Numbered from the stretch's first letter, positions 44,869 to 55,997 are shown. The stretch is DNA of 64,000 nt from Vesta saturnalis (GCA_036346205.1 JARFJB010001355.1:451001-515000); one strand, 5' to 3'. Made by a program: numbers and translations. The notes: generated from the sequence alone by a model not told the origin.

Positions 44869-44869
44869 T

Positions 44870-45341
44870 AAACACAGCTTAAATAAAAATCTTTTTCAAT
44901 CAGAACACGTGCAATTGAAAAAGGCTCCCCGAAAAGATGCCGTTACCCTATTCTAGCCCAAAGGCCAACGTCTGGACCAACCCCAAGTCCAAGACCAACC
45001 CCAAGACCTAACCCTAAATACACCCCTCACGTGAGCAAGTACAAAAAAGGTATGGCTGCCAAAGAGGCGGTAATTAAGGTGAAAATTCCATCAAGGGTTG
45101 AAAAAGATCTCTGGAAAGAAACCATAGGGGTGAAAAATACGAGCTCACACGTGTGCAGCCACAAAATAGGGGTGAAAAAATACGCCCCTCAAGTAAGCGA
45201 GTAAAAACAAAAATAATTAGGGATGAAAAGGGTTGGAAATGACCTCTGGAAAGAAACCATAGGGGTAAAAATCAAGGGTTGAAAAAGGCCTCCGAAAAGA
45301 AACCATAGGGGTGGAAAATACGGCCCCCACGTGAGCGTACT
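44870..45341 (-). repeat. Right terminal inverted repeat of the Polinton-like element
   Basis: Reverse complement of 38092-38625. It ends GTGAGCGTACT at 45341, directly against hAT transposase coding sequence. Confidence 0.85.
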
Positions 45342-46620
45342 CATCAAGTTAGATTGAAAAAAGACGGTACACAACTATCCCTAAAGGAATCAGTGGTTGC
45401 AAGTTCTACAAACAATGGAAGGGAAACTTTTAATTTAGAACTGTGTCAGGCACTTGTTAATTCAAACATACCATTATCAAAGTTAGGAAACGAAAGTTTT
45501 CAGTATTTTCTGGAAAAATTCTGTAAAATGTCAATTCCAGACGAAAGTACATTAAGAAAAAAATGTATTAATGCTATTTATATTAGTACAATGAAAACAA
45601 TACGAAACCGTGTGGGTATTGTAGATGAAAGCACCGATACTTGTGGGCGAGCCATCTAATGCTTGGGATCTTAGATGGGGTACATGCCAACCCATGTTAT
45701 TTAATTAGCTGCAAAGAAATCGATAAAGTAGATAATTTAACAATAACTAGATTTGTAAACGACGGCTTAACAAATTTTTTTCTTCCCGAAGCGGTTCCTT
45801 CCGAAAAAATCGTATTGATGTTGTCGGATGCAGTTACGTATATGATTAAAGCAGCAAAAAACCTAAAAATATTCTATAAAAATTTAATTCACACAACATG
45901 CTTAGCCCACGTGATTAATAGTGTAGCGGAAGAAATAAGGATACAATTTCCATTTGTAAATATTTTAATTAGTAGTGTTAAAAAAGTGTTTATAAAAGCG
46001 CCCATGAGAATACAACTGTACAAAGAAAAATTACCCAATACACCTCTGCCCCCCAACCTGTTATTACTAGGTGGAGTACTTGGTTAAATGCTGCTATTTT
46101 CTATGCGGAATATTTTAATACAATTAAAGAAGTAATTGTAGATTTATCTGATAGTTCAGCAGCAATTATAGAATCAAAAAAAGTGTTGCGGAATTCTAAA
46201 CTACCACAGCAGTTAGCATTTATTAAAGCCAATTATAACCCTATCGCCGAAACAATTTTGAATTTAGAAAAACAGGGAATGCCTTTGACGGAATCAGTTG
46301 AATTAGTTAATAGTCTCGGAGTTACTGGAAAAATTGGAAATATCACTGAACAAAAACTTAGTGGTGTTCTAATTAAAAATGAAGGGTTTAACATTCTTGT
46401 AAATGTTTCAAAAATTTTACAAGGTGAATTGGTGCTAAGTAATGTAGATCCTGCAATCATTTCTGTTTTAAAATATGCTCCCATTACATCTGTAGATGTA
46501 GAGTAAAGTTTTTCTATATACAAGAATATACTTTCCGTTTACTATGCAGAATTTAGAAAAATATATGACTAAACTGTTTTGGTAATGTAAATAACAATAA
46601 ACTAAATAATTAATGATTTT
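45342..46620 (+). pseudogene. hAT transposase body (DUF659/CGGBP1-like family)
   Basis: The reading HQVRLKKDGTQLS (about 45347) follows the Polinton boundary, then NLELCQALVNSNIPLSKL, VGIVDESTDTCGRA (first catalytic Asp region), and after a shift LMLGILDGVHANPCYLIS, LMLSDAVTYMIKAAKNL (second Asp), LIHTTCLAHVINSVAEEIR and PVITRWSTWLNAA. The C-terminal hATC region is SVLKYAPITSVDVE, where a stop (TAA) at 46504 replaces Arg before SFSIYKNILS, and about 25 bp are deleted next to it. The element can no longer make a full transposase. Confidence 0.85.
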
Positions 46621-46852
46621 TATTGTCTGTTATTGTCTTATTATTCTATTAGTTAATCCCGTTAGTCATTAGCCATTAATATTATAATTATTGTTTTATA
46701 TGTATTGTATATGTATTATTTTAAAAATAAATGTATAAAAATATTTTGTTTATTATTGTGAGTAAAATTTAGTGCATATGCTGCATATTTTTGTGCATAT
46801 TTTACAGAATCAAGTGCATATTTAAAAGATGTTAGATGCATATACAGGGTGT

Positions 46853-49284
46853 GTCATTAGTGCGCCGTCCGAAGATCCTGGCTTTATTATTAAAAATTAA
46901 AAAAATGTTATAGCGCCGATCTATATCAGACTTAGATGTGCATTGAATAAAAATAGTTTCAGCCCTATAGGGTGTTCCATAATTGCAGGACCGGACTCAG
47001 CTTTGTTTTGTTAAATGGAACCCTATATTTATTTAATTTTATTATAATTTGTCTTGTTGAATGCTAAAAACGGTACTTCGTTTTTAAATTTATTTTGTGG
47101 CGTTGCCAAGTTAGAGCATTTTTTCTTTAAAAAAGTGAAAATTTATACCTTTAGTTAAATTCTTCTGAAGACTTTAATATTAACAGTAGAACTGCAAGGT
47201 TTGGCAGACGGGTAAACAAGACCTTGCTCTATCTTTTGACCTTCATACTTCCTGATTATACTATACTGGGTGTTTACAAATTTTGGTCAATTTTTGCAAA
47301 CTTGAAATAACCATAACTTTTGTTTTTTAAATGGAACACCATGTATTTTATCATGTCATCGTGTTCTGTTTTTAATACTCTTACTTTTTTATTAAGCATG
47401 TAATAGACCTAACGTTACGCGTTCTCGACATATTTAAGATTTGTTGCAAAATTAATGACAATTGTGACGAATTGGACGGTCTATTCAAAAGTAATAAAGC
47501 AAACAAAAGAATTTGTATTTGAAAAATCATAAGTTATTGAGAAAATTATAATAAGTTATAACTAAATCAAATGCTCGATGTGTCCACCATTTTCTTGCAA
47601 ACAGGTGTGAATTCTCCTCAAAAAAGAATCTTCAACATTTCGCAGCATATTTTGGTTAACCATTTAAAATGCATTCCGTATTCTAATTTTCATATCTTCT
47701 TTGGTGGTAGGAGATTCTTGGTATACTAAGCTTTTAATATAACCCCACAGGAAAAAATCTAATTTTGTCAGATCAGGAGTCCGAGCTGGCCATCCTACTG
47801 GCCTTCCTCTCGCAATCCATTTATTGGGAAACGTTCTGTCTAGATGTTCTCTAACAATGCGACCATAGTGGGGAGGCGCACCATCCTGCTGAAACCACAT
47901 CCTTTGACGTATGTCTAACGGCAATTCTTCAAGGAGCGGAGGTAACTCATTTTGAAGAAATTCAAGATAGGTTTGACCATTAATGTTTCTTTCAAAAAAG
48001 TAAGGTCCAATTATATGGTTTACTATCCCGATACATTCAAAGACCAGCGATGCTGATGATCTATTCTTCTAATAGCGTGGATTTGTATTGTCAAAATAAA
48101 TTATGCCTGTTCACAAGACCATTTTTATGAAAGGTTGCTTCGTCGGTCATCAAAATGTGTTTAAAGAAATCATTGTCCTGTACTAATCATTCCAGTGCCC
48201 ACTGGGAGAATTCCAAGCGTCTTTGAAAATCGTTTGCATTCAGCTCTTGGACTAATTGAAAATGGTATGGATGAAATTTATTTTTTTGAATAATCTTGGA
48301 AAAACTAGTTTGACTAATACCTAAATCAGCACTGAGGTTTCTTATGCTAACGTTTGGATTTTCCACTACACTGGTTAGTACCACAAATACGTTTTCTTCG
48401 TTTATAACCCTTTTTTCTCGTTCTTTTCTTTCGTATTGTACATGTCCTGTTCTTTCAAATCTTTCTTTGAGTTTTTCAAATATGCTTGGATCAGGATCCC
48501 TGCACTCAGGAAATCGTTGTTGATAAATTCTGGAAGCAAGAAATGAATTTCTTTCACCTTCACCCAAAGCGTGGACCATGTCAATACATTCATCTTGTGA
48601 AAATTTCATTTTTCACACTAAACTGAGGAACTAGTGAATGACGTTTAAGCCAAACGTCAGGAATTATGAATCGCAGGCCTACTGGATGCCCTTTTTACAC
48701 TTATTGCCATATTATAAAATTATGATTTTAAAAACTCGAATAAGAAGTAAACGTTTGCCCATTAGTGTTTATTGGACCATATGGTCAACAAGACATTTAC
48801 GATTTGTAAATATTCAAAGCAAAAGTCATGATTATTTTATTAATTTTGCAACAAATCTTAAATATTTCGAGAACGCGTAACGTTAGGTATATTACGCTTA
48901 ATGAAAAAAGAGAATTAAAACAGAACACAATGACATGATAAAATACAGGGTGTTCCATTTAAAACAAAAGTTATGGTCATTTCAAATTTGCAAAATTGAC
49001 CATATTTTGTAAACACCAGTATATAATCAGGAAGTATTAAGGTCAAAAGATAGAGCAAGGTCTTGTTTACCGTCTGCCAAATCTTACAGTTCTACTGTTA
49101 ATATTAAAGTCTTCAGAAGAATTTAAGTAAAGGTATAAATTTTCACTTTTTAAAGAAAAATGCTCTAACCAACGCCAAAATAAATTTAAAACGAAGTACC
49201 GTTTTTAGCATTCAACAAGACAAATTATAATAAAATTAAATAAATATAGGGTTCCATTTAACAAAACAAAGCTGAGTACGGTCC
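46853..49284 (-). mobile_element. DD41D mariner-like element, right end lost
   Basis: The left end CAGGGTGTGTCATTAGTGCG begins after TATA in the hAT 3' end. Inverted arms of about 480 bp pair 46988-47475 with 48815-49284 (GGACCG(G/T)ACTCAGCTTTG outermost). About 135 bp at the left outer end (46853-46987) has no partner because the right end is fused to the second hAT copy at 49285. A minus-strand transposase fills the interior. Confidence 0.8.
47562..48609 (-). pseudogene. DUF4817-type DD41D transposase
   Basis: The N-terminus is MKFSQDECIDMVHALGEGER (48609), then SRIYQQRFPECRDPDPSIF (DUF4817-type), a second HTH NVSIRNLSADLGISQTSFSK and FHPYHFQLVQELN. After a shift comes KHILMTDEATFHKNG (first Asp), then a damaged stretch, then WFQQDGAPPHYGR (second Asp) and WPARTPDLTKLDFFLWGY (last Asp; 41 residues between the second and last Asp). 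The C-terminus GGHIEHLI ends at 47562 after a stop near 47664. All three catalytic Asp positions survive across broken frames. Confidence 0.85.
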
Positions 49285-49788
49285 CTATTCAGCACCAGTT
49301 ATAGAATCAAAAACGTGTTGCGGAAGTCTGAACTACCACAGCAGTTAGCATTTATTAAAGCCAATTACAACCCTATCGTCGAAACAATTTTGAATTTAGA
49401 AAACAGGGAATGCCTTTGACGGAGGCAGTTGAATTAGTTAATAGTCTCGGAGTTACTGGAAAAATTGGAAATATCACTGATCAAAAACTTAGTGGTGTTC
49501 TAATTAAAAATGAAGGGTTTAACATTCTTGAAAATGTTTCAAAAATTTTACAAGGTGAATTGATGCTAAGTAATGTAGATCCTGCAATCATTTCTGTTTT
49601 AAAATATGCGCCCATTAGATCTGTAGATGTAGAGCGAAGTTTTTCTATATACAACAATATACTTTCCGATAGAAGGCAATCGTTTATTATGCAGAATTTA
49701 GAAAAATATAGGATTATAAACTGTTTTGGTAATGTAAATAACAATAAACTAAATAATTAATGATTTTTATTGTCTGTTATTGTCTTAT
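49285..49788 (+). pseudogene. Second copy of the hAT transposase 3' end
   Basis: Highly similar to 46154-46620 (shared LGVTGKIGNIT and KLSGVLIKNEGFNIL). Unlike the first copy it keeps SVDVERSFSIYNNILSDRRQ and FIMQNLEKYRIINCFGN, so it lacks the stop and the deletion. It has one shift near 49408. It begins abruptly at the broken end of the DD41D element and continues to the hAT right terminus, interrupted by a foldback insertion. Confidence 0.85.
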
Positions 49789-49794
49789 TATTCT

Positions 49795-50608
49795 GGGATA
49801 CGGAACTTTCGTAACCCACATTTCGTCCCCACATTTCGTCCCCAGACAATTTCGTCCCCGCACATTTCGTCTCCACACATTTCGTCCCCGAAAGCTTGTG
49901 TAATAAGGAGGGTAATGAATAGACCTCGGAAATATGTTATAACATAAGAACATATGGAAGAACGTATTTATAGCCTTTTTACTGTTACTGCATATTTGCA
50001 ATACTTTTGCGCAATAAAGCATATTTTGGCAAATTAACTAACAATTAACAATATCTTGTCGACATCGTTAAATTAACATTTCTAAATCATAAAATAGATC
50101 TAAAATATTTGAATTCTAGAAACTACCATCATTAAGTGATTATCAGATTAAATCTTAAGTTGTAAAAGGTAAAAATCTCAATATCTTGTCCACATCGTCA
50201 AATTAACATTACTAAATAATAAAAATAGATCTAAAATTTTTGAGATCTAGAAATAAGTATCATTAAGGCATTATCAGATTAAAGCTTGTTGTAAAAGGTA
50301 AAAACATTTTTTTTTATTAACACTTTTGTAAAATTTGCCAAAATATGCTTTATTGCGCAAAAGTATTGCAAATATGCAGTAACAGTAAAAGCCACAAATA
50401 TGTTCTTCCATATCTTCTTATGTTATAACATATTTCCGAGGTCTATTCATTACCCTCCTTATTACACAAGCTTTCGGGGACGAAATGTAGGGACGAAATG
50501 TGCGACGAAATGTGGAGACGAAATGTGGGGACGAAATTGTCTTGGGACAAAATGTGCAGGTACGAAATGTGGGGACGAAATGTGGGGACGAAAGTTCCAC
50601 AAATCTAC
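49795..50608. mobile_element. Foldback element with ACGAAATGTGGGG subterminal repeats
   Basis: TATTCT (49789-49794 and 50609-50614) is the target duplication; the undisturbed site exists in the first hAT copy at about 46641. Ends GGAACTTTCGT and ACGAAAGTTCC are inverted. Next come about 5 (left) and 8 (right) copies of a 13-14 bp motif ACGAAATGTGGGG in opposite orientations. A unique palindromic arm (CTTATTACACAAGCTTTCG and ACATATTTCCGAGGTCTATT) follows, and a central tandem pair of about 128 bp (50050-50177 and 50178-50306). There is no coding sequence. Confidence 0.9.
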
Positions 50609-50859
50609 TATTCTATTAGTTAATCTCATTAGTCATTAGTCATTAATATTGTAATTATTGTTTTATATATATTGTATATGTATTATTTTAAAAATAAATG
50701 TATAAAATATTTTGTCTATTATTGTGAGTAACATTTAGTGCATATGCTGCATATTTTTGTGCATATTTTACAGAATCAAGTGCATATTTTAAAGATTTTA
50801 GATGCATATATATGCGCATATTTTAACTAATTTTCGTGCATATAAATCTGAGCTCTAAA

Positions 50860-51480
50860 TTACTATTTTACATTCATACTGTTTACGTTTATGACGTATT
50901 AAAAGCTATTGTGATAAAATAAAAATAGATGTCACTACTATTGGTTTCAAAAACTACACCTGAGTTTAGAATGTTATAATTTTTTTATTTGGCGTTCGAT
51001 TGTTTTGATATTTGGCACGAATGTATCTTGTACACATATACCAACGGTCATTAAATATGAAAATTGTAAGTGAACCTCTTCGGTAGTTATTTATAAAGCA
51101 ATAGAAAAAGGACTGTTTTTTTGCTCATATTTTACATACGGAGACTTTGAAGTCATGTAACTTCATTATTTTTAGCTGAAAATAAATGAGATTTTAACCA
51201 ATTCATCCTATACGAACAGGTTAGTAATTACAAATCTTCCAAAAGTTTTCAAATTTTGATAAGAATTGACTTTTCATCAGTACCTGCTAACTTTTTTAAA
51301 AATGCATATTTTTGCGTTTCAACTGAACTAAATTGTATGAATGAATTTATAGTAAAAAAATCACTCTCAAATGAAATCTTTCAATTATACAGGGTGAGTC
51401 ATGACGAACTTTACATACTTATACCTTATCCAGAGTCCCTTATGGGGAATATCATATGACCATTAAAAGTGCCAACTTAA
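50860..51480. other. Gene-free AT-rich stretch
   Basis: No gene recognised. ATACAGGGTGAGTCATGACG at 51389 resembles the ends of mariner-like elements and may be the remnant of a further copy. Confidence 0.4.
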
Positions 51481-52476
51481 TATACAGGGTGATTTATCAA
51501 TTTTGATAAAAAAATTCATTTGGATATAATATCTACACGGATTTTTTGGTGAAACATTACACTATTATGTAGTATTCGATCGGCGTTCTCAAATCTTAGA
51601 AATTCCAGGACCGGCTTCGGAAAAATTAATTGGGCCTGTTCATATTAAAAAGTTCACTCTGTATACCATTTTTTAAAATTGTAATTAGTGATTTTCAGAG
51701 TACATAAAAAGACAATGAAAACCATTAGTGTGAAATTTTTGTCACACTTTTATTTCAATTTTAATAAACGATCAAATTTGGGTGAAATTGTAAATCCGCC
51801 ATGGCTTATCGCACAATAATGTAATAATTGAAAAGAAACATTGTCAGTGGCATATATTTTAACTAAAATAAATACAGAATACGTGAACGTTGCTTTATCT
51901 ACATTGTTACTGTCCCTTTGTGTTCTTTCCAGGACCGGATTAAACAATTTTTAAAAATTTTATTTTTAAAAGAAAATCACCCTGTACATTTTTATAGAAC
52001 GTAGCTGGAGTAATCAAAATACTCAAATAAATTGAAAATTGCTTCATCTTTATTAGAAATATTTTATTATTAAATGTCAGATCAATAAATGATAAATAGT
52101 AACAACAAGTAATAAGAAACGACTCTAACAAATTTTAAAATTAAAACTACATAACATGAAAACGTAAATAATTTGAAAACACAAATTCACAATAATTTAT
52201 AAATAATTACAATTACTAATAATTATTAAGCTCTAAAGATCACTCCACATTTTATTTTTGCAAATATAATAGTTATGAAAAATACATATGTATCAAGGTA
52301 ATCATATCTTATTTCATTTAAATTCCAAGAACAATAACTAAATTGTAGCCAATAACAATACCAAACTATTTTGAAAATAAAACTAAAACTAAAGCATATC
52401 CATAGCTACTAGAATGTAAACAAGAAAATGGTGATAATAAATTATAGTAAATTTTCGAAATGAAACCCAGTAGCCT

Positions 52477-53460
52477 CTACGCATTTTGTTGCCCAATTGT
52501 TAAATGTCTTATCGATTTGCGAATTGTCAGAGGATCATTTCTAACAACATTCGTACACAGGAGAATTTTATTAATTAGTTGTTTTCGGGAATTAATATTT
52601 TCCGAATAAACTAACTCTTTCAATCGTCCCCAAACATAATAGTCTGCAGGGTTGAAAACATGGGACCGTGGAGGCCACGAAATAGGACCTGCACGTCCGA
52701 TCCACCTGTTCCCATAAATATTGTTTAAATGATTTCTTACTGCAACTAAAAAGTGAGGCGACGCCCCATCATGTTGAAAATACATCCCTCGGATTCCTAT
52801 GTGGACAAGTAAGCTATGCAAAGCATTTTGTAAAAATTCTAAGTAAACTTGTCCTGTTAGAGGACCATCAAAAAAGTGAGGCCATGTCAGTTGATCATTT
52901 ATTACACCAATCCACACGTTGACTGAAAACCTGACCTGGGAACGGAACTCTCGAACAGCAGGAGGGTTTTTTCTGCCCACACATGTGCATTACGAGAATT
53001 ATTTATCCCATCCCTTGTAAACTGTGCTTCGTCTGTGAACAATGTCCTGCATAGTTCTACTCTATGATTTATAATCCAGTTAAAAAATTGCAACCTGTGG
53101 ATTTCATCTCCAGGATGTAGCCGCAGCACTATTTGATATTGGTGTAAACGATTTTTTCGTAAGACTCTACTTACTTTTGATTGGGTAACATAACTCGACT
53201 TACTTTCCTGGTGCTTGTTGTTGGATTCGCAAGAACAGCATCAACAATATTGTCGTCCTGTAGATCATCAACATTTCTTTCTGTATTTGCTTTTGGGAAA
53301 GTGCCATTTTCTCGCAAATAACTTAAAACAGATCCAAACGTTGGATGACTGGGAACGCGGCGACCAGGAAACCTTCTTTCGTATTCCCTAGCAGCAGCTC
53401 TATCATTTACATTACAGAATCCGTATACAAAAATTATGTCTGCATATTCTGCAGTTGAAA
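52477..53460 (-). pseudogene. DUF4817-type DD41D transposase, few lesions
   Basis: From about 53457 the reading is FSTAEYADIIFVYGFCNVND, then RAAAREYERRFPGRRVPSHP (DUF4817-type), then NPTTSTRKVSRVMLP (HTH). A short break (about 53160) precedes LRLHPGDEIHRLQFFNWI, RTLFTDEAQFTRDGINN (first Asp), HVWAEK, SVNVWIGVINDQLTWPHFF after a shift, YFQHDGASPHFLVAV (second Asp) and WPPRSHVFNPADYYVWG (last Asp, 41 residues after the second; SPDL is altered to SHVF). The C-terminus is at 52477. Two or three lesions. Confidence 0.85.
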
Positions 53461-53672
53461 AGTGACATTTTAATTAAAAAATAACAAAAACTTTAACAAT
53501 ATTGTAAAACAGATGCAAAAAATGAAATATTAGTTTGAATAAATAAATAATACTAATAATGTTTACAAATAACTGTTAAGTACAAGAAATGTCAAAATAT
53601 CATAGCCTACCTTGATCCATACATAAGTATTTCTCATGCCATATTTGCAAGAATAGTACATTAAAATACAAG

Positions 53673-53783
53673 TTGCAGAAGGTAGCCAATTCGCGCACTA
53701 GCCAGGAATTCGATCACGAGCGGCAGAGACGCAAGTGGTCGAACTGACGAGTAAGCGAATGGCCCTTCTGCAACGTGTGTTTT
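53673..53783. repeat. 110-bp imperfect hairpin, GTTGCAGAAGG ends
   Basis: GTTGCAGAAGGTAGCCAATTCGC (53673) pairs with the reverse complement of GCGAATGGCCCTTCTGCAAC (53757-53776). It lies inside the DD41D element upstream of its transposase. Probably a tiny MITE. Confidence 0.65.
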
Positions 53784-53927
53784 GTAAAGTTTTCTCTGTT
53801 GAGTAATCCGATTACTAAACCATCGATTTTTTATAAATAAAATTAATTTTCACTAGTTTAATTATTTGAAGTTGGCAACACTAAAAATAATAATTGACAT
53901 TGACAGCATAATTTTAAATTTAAATAA

Positions 53928-54373
53928 ACGCCGTGACTAATGGTACATTCGGAATAAGAAAATTGTTCATACAGCGGAAAAGTTAGGTTAGGAAATTTTC
54001 TTAGATTAGATAAACAAAACTACTGTAATCTAACAAAAGTAGATTTGATAAACAAAACTACTGTAACCTAACAGAAAAAAATTGCATGGGACGAGAATCG
54101 AAGCTGGTCCATCCGCGTGCCAGGCAACTACCACTGCCTCTGCACCAAACGCCATTTACCATTTTGTCATTGAAAGTGATACTTATTAAAACCTATTTTG
54201 TTTATATAATGTAGATGTTAGACTACAGTAGTTTTGTTTACCTAATCTAAACTAATGTCATTGTTTATACATTTGTCCTCGTCAGGATTGCTTCTACGTC
54301 ATCACATACAATCATATCGTTTCGGCTGTACGAAAAATGTTCGTACTCCCGATGTACCCATTAGTCACGGCGT
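53928..54373. mobile_element. 446-bp MITE with an internal tRNA-like segment
   Basis: Termini ACGCCGTGACTAATGG (53928) and CCATTAGTCACGGCGT (54358-54373) are flanked by identical TAAATAA (53921-53927, 54374-54380). A second inverted pair, AGATTAGATAAACAAAACTAC (about 54005) and GTAGTTTTGTTTACCTAATCT (about 54227), lies inside. The centre (54095-54160, read on the minus strand) has GCAGTGGTAGTTGCC (A box-like) and GCTTCGATTCTCGTCCC (B box-like). Confidence 0.8.
54095..54160 (-). other. tRNA-like segment with A and B box-like motifs
   Basis: On the minus strand it reads AGGCAGTGGTAGTTGCC, then about 23 bp, then CAGCTTCGATTCTCGTCCC. Spacing and motifs resemble a tRNA or SINE head, but a full cloverleaf with acceptor stem was not found, so I call it tRNA-like and not a tRNA gene. 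Confidence 0.5.
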
Positions 54374-55383
54374 TAAATAAAATGCCCAATCTCCGATTAT
54401 GGAACAGTACACCCAAGTGTACAATAATTGTACGTTTACTAACCACAATGAATACTTTTTATTTGTTGATTACTTTGTTTTTATAAAGTGTTAAGTTATT
54501 CAATTTGATATATTTTCACATTTATAAAGAGCATTACTCGTGTTTAATTTTAATTTGAGGTTAGAGAAGTTTGACAGTCGCAAAACGCAGAATGACCAAC
54601 ATTAGAAAAAAATGGAAATCATTTAAGAATGTGACTCCTTCTCACATTATTTTGCAGCAAAATAATGTGAGAATGTAAATTATTACAACACGAAATAGAG
54701 AAAGTTTATTAATTACGAGCATTTGTAATTATTTATAAATAATTGTGAGTTTGCGTTTTCAAATTATTTACGTTTTCATGTTATGTAGTTTTAATTTTAA
54801 AATTTCTTAGAGTCGCTTTTTATTACTTATTACTATTTATCATTTATTGATTTGATATTTAATAATAAAATATTTCTAATGAAGATGAAGCAATTTCTAA
54901 TTTATTTGAGTATTTTGATTATTCCAGCTACGTTTTATAAAAATGTACAGGGCGATTTTCTTTTAAAAATTAAAGTTTTAAAAATTATTTAATCCGGTCC
55001 TGGAAAGAACACAAAGGGACAGTAACAATGTAGATAAAGCAACGTTTACGTATTCTGTACTTATTTTAGTTAAAATATCTGCCACTAACAATGTTTCTTT
55101 TCAATTATTACATTATTATGTGATAAGCCATGGCGGATTTACAATTTCACCCCAAATTGGTAGTTTATTAAAAATGAAATAAAAGTGTGACAAAAATGTC
55201 ACACACATGGTTTTCATTGTCTTTTTTCGTACTTTGAAAACCACTAATTACAATTTTAAAAAATGGTATAGACAGTGAACTTTTTAATATGAACAGGCCC
55301 AATTAATTTTTCCGAAGCCGGTCCTGGAATTTCTAAGATTTGAGAATACTACATAATAGCGTAATATTTCACCAAAAAATCAG

Positions 55384-55545
55384 AAAAATCAAATAATCCG
55401 TGTAGATGAATTAATGGAAGCAGTTGAACACGAGATTCAGGCTTATTGCACAGGAAGAACTTCAGCGTATTTTTGAAAACATGAAGCGGAGAATTAATTT
55501 ATGTCTACATCATCAGAGTCATCATTTTCAACATTTTTTGTAATT
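55384..55545 (+). pseudogene. C-terminal tail of another mariner-like transposase
   Basis: VDELMEAVEHEIQ (about 55398) and, one frame over, LQRIFENMKRRINLCLHH with HFQHFL and a stop (about 55463-55545). The pattern EL.RVF.NM.RR...C....GGHF.H(L) ends many Tc1/mariner-like transposases. It overlaps the broken right end of the DD41D element. Confidence 0.6.
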
Positions 55546-55559
55546 ATATTAATTTAATG

Positions 55560-55995
55560 AAGAATGTTTGTATTTTTGTCATAACAATAATTTTAAAATT
55601 TATTTTGTTAAATAATTGTAATATGCAAATATTGGCAATAAACATTTCCAAAAGTAGGGGTATTCTGTAAAATTTTAACAAACAATGTTTATAATTACAT
55701 CAACGGTGGTTACCCCATGGGACTCTAATGTCATTCGTTACGAAATGAAGTGTAGTTGTGCCAACCTAACCAAAATTTGCTACATGACGTCAGCTTCAAT
55801 CATTAATAGACACCCGTTATATTAGCTTTATTCGTTTTATACAGCCATAAGGCTAGTCAATGTCTTATTAATCACGTGATTGGAGTGCCTTCCATCATAA
55901 TAAATTTCTTGCATCAGGTTAATATAAAACGAATGAGCTAGAGGAACATAACCTTAAAGTACGTAATCATGTCTAATATTCTAATGCAAATTTGA
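55560..55995. other. Gene-free stretch
   Basis: AT-rich. No feature recognised. Confidence 0.5.
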
Positions 55996-55997
55996 TT

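Larger units (their letters stand above)
38092..45341 (+). mobile_element. Polinton/Maverick-like element (7.25 kb), lacking polymerase B
   Basis: Inverted repeats of about 470-530 bp bound it: TACGCTCACGTG then GTATTTTCCACCCC at 38094, and the reverse complement at 44870-45341. The repeats contain tandem blocks CACCCCTATGGTTTCTTT and runs of GGTTGGTCTTGG. Between them eight plus-strand genes follow the Polinton/adintovirus-like gene set (packaging ATPase, integrase, capsid candidates, adenain-type protease), tightly packed with TAATG overlaps. No polymerase B gene fits. The right boundary abuts hAT coding sequence. The 6-bp target duplication expected for Polintons is not clear. Most genes carry stops or shifts, so this is an endogenised, inactive copy. 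Confidence 0.85.
36451..50856 (+). mobile_element. Composite 14.4-kb hAT element
   Basis: The left end AGAGCTCGGATTATATGCA and the reverse complement of the right end AGAGCTCAGATTTATATGCA are matching termini. The flanking 8-mers are ATATTACT (36443-36450) and AAATTACT (50857-50864), 7 of 8 identical, as expected for a hAT target duplication. Inside both ends are many GCATAT motifs. Contents: a 5' exon (37830-37932), a Polinton-like insertion, the transposase body (45342-46620), a DD41D element, a second copy of the transposase 3' end (49285-50856) and a foldback insertion. The two 3' ends imply recombination between two copies of the same hAT family. Confidence 0.75.
51485..55410 (-). mobile_element. 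DD41D mariner-like element with arms of about 700 bp
   Basis: The left end CAGGGTGATTTATCAATTTT follows TATA. Arms pair 51525-52220 with 54690-55405: AATTCCAGGACCGGCTTCGG, TGTAAATCCGCCATGGCTTA and CTGTCCCTTTGTGTTCTTTCC have inverted partners. The right outer end is replaced by the tail of another transposase at about 55384. The interior contains a minus-strand transposase and, further right, a MITE and a small hairpin. Confidence 0.8.

Noticed and set aside
49795..50608. Regular short repeats with variable spacers, CRISPR-like at first sight
   Set aside because: Repeats are 13-14 bp, inverted between two arms, with almost no spacers, inside a eukaryotic foldback element with a target duplication.
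53190..53460. Separate host gene for the DYAxxFVYGF-type sequence
   Set aside because: It is the DUF4817-type N-terminus of the DD41D transposase and continues into its catalytic domain on the same strand.
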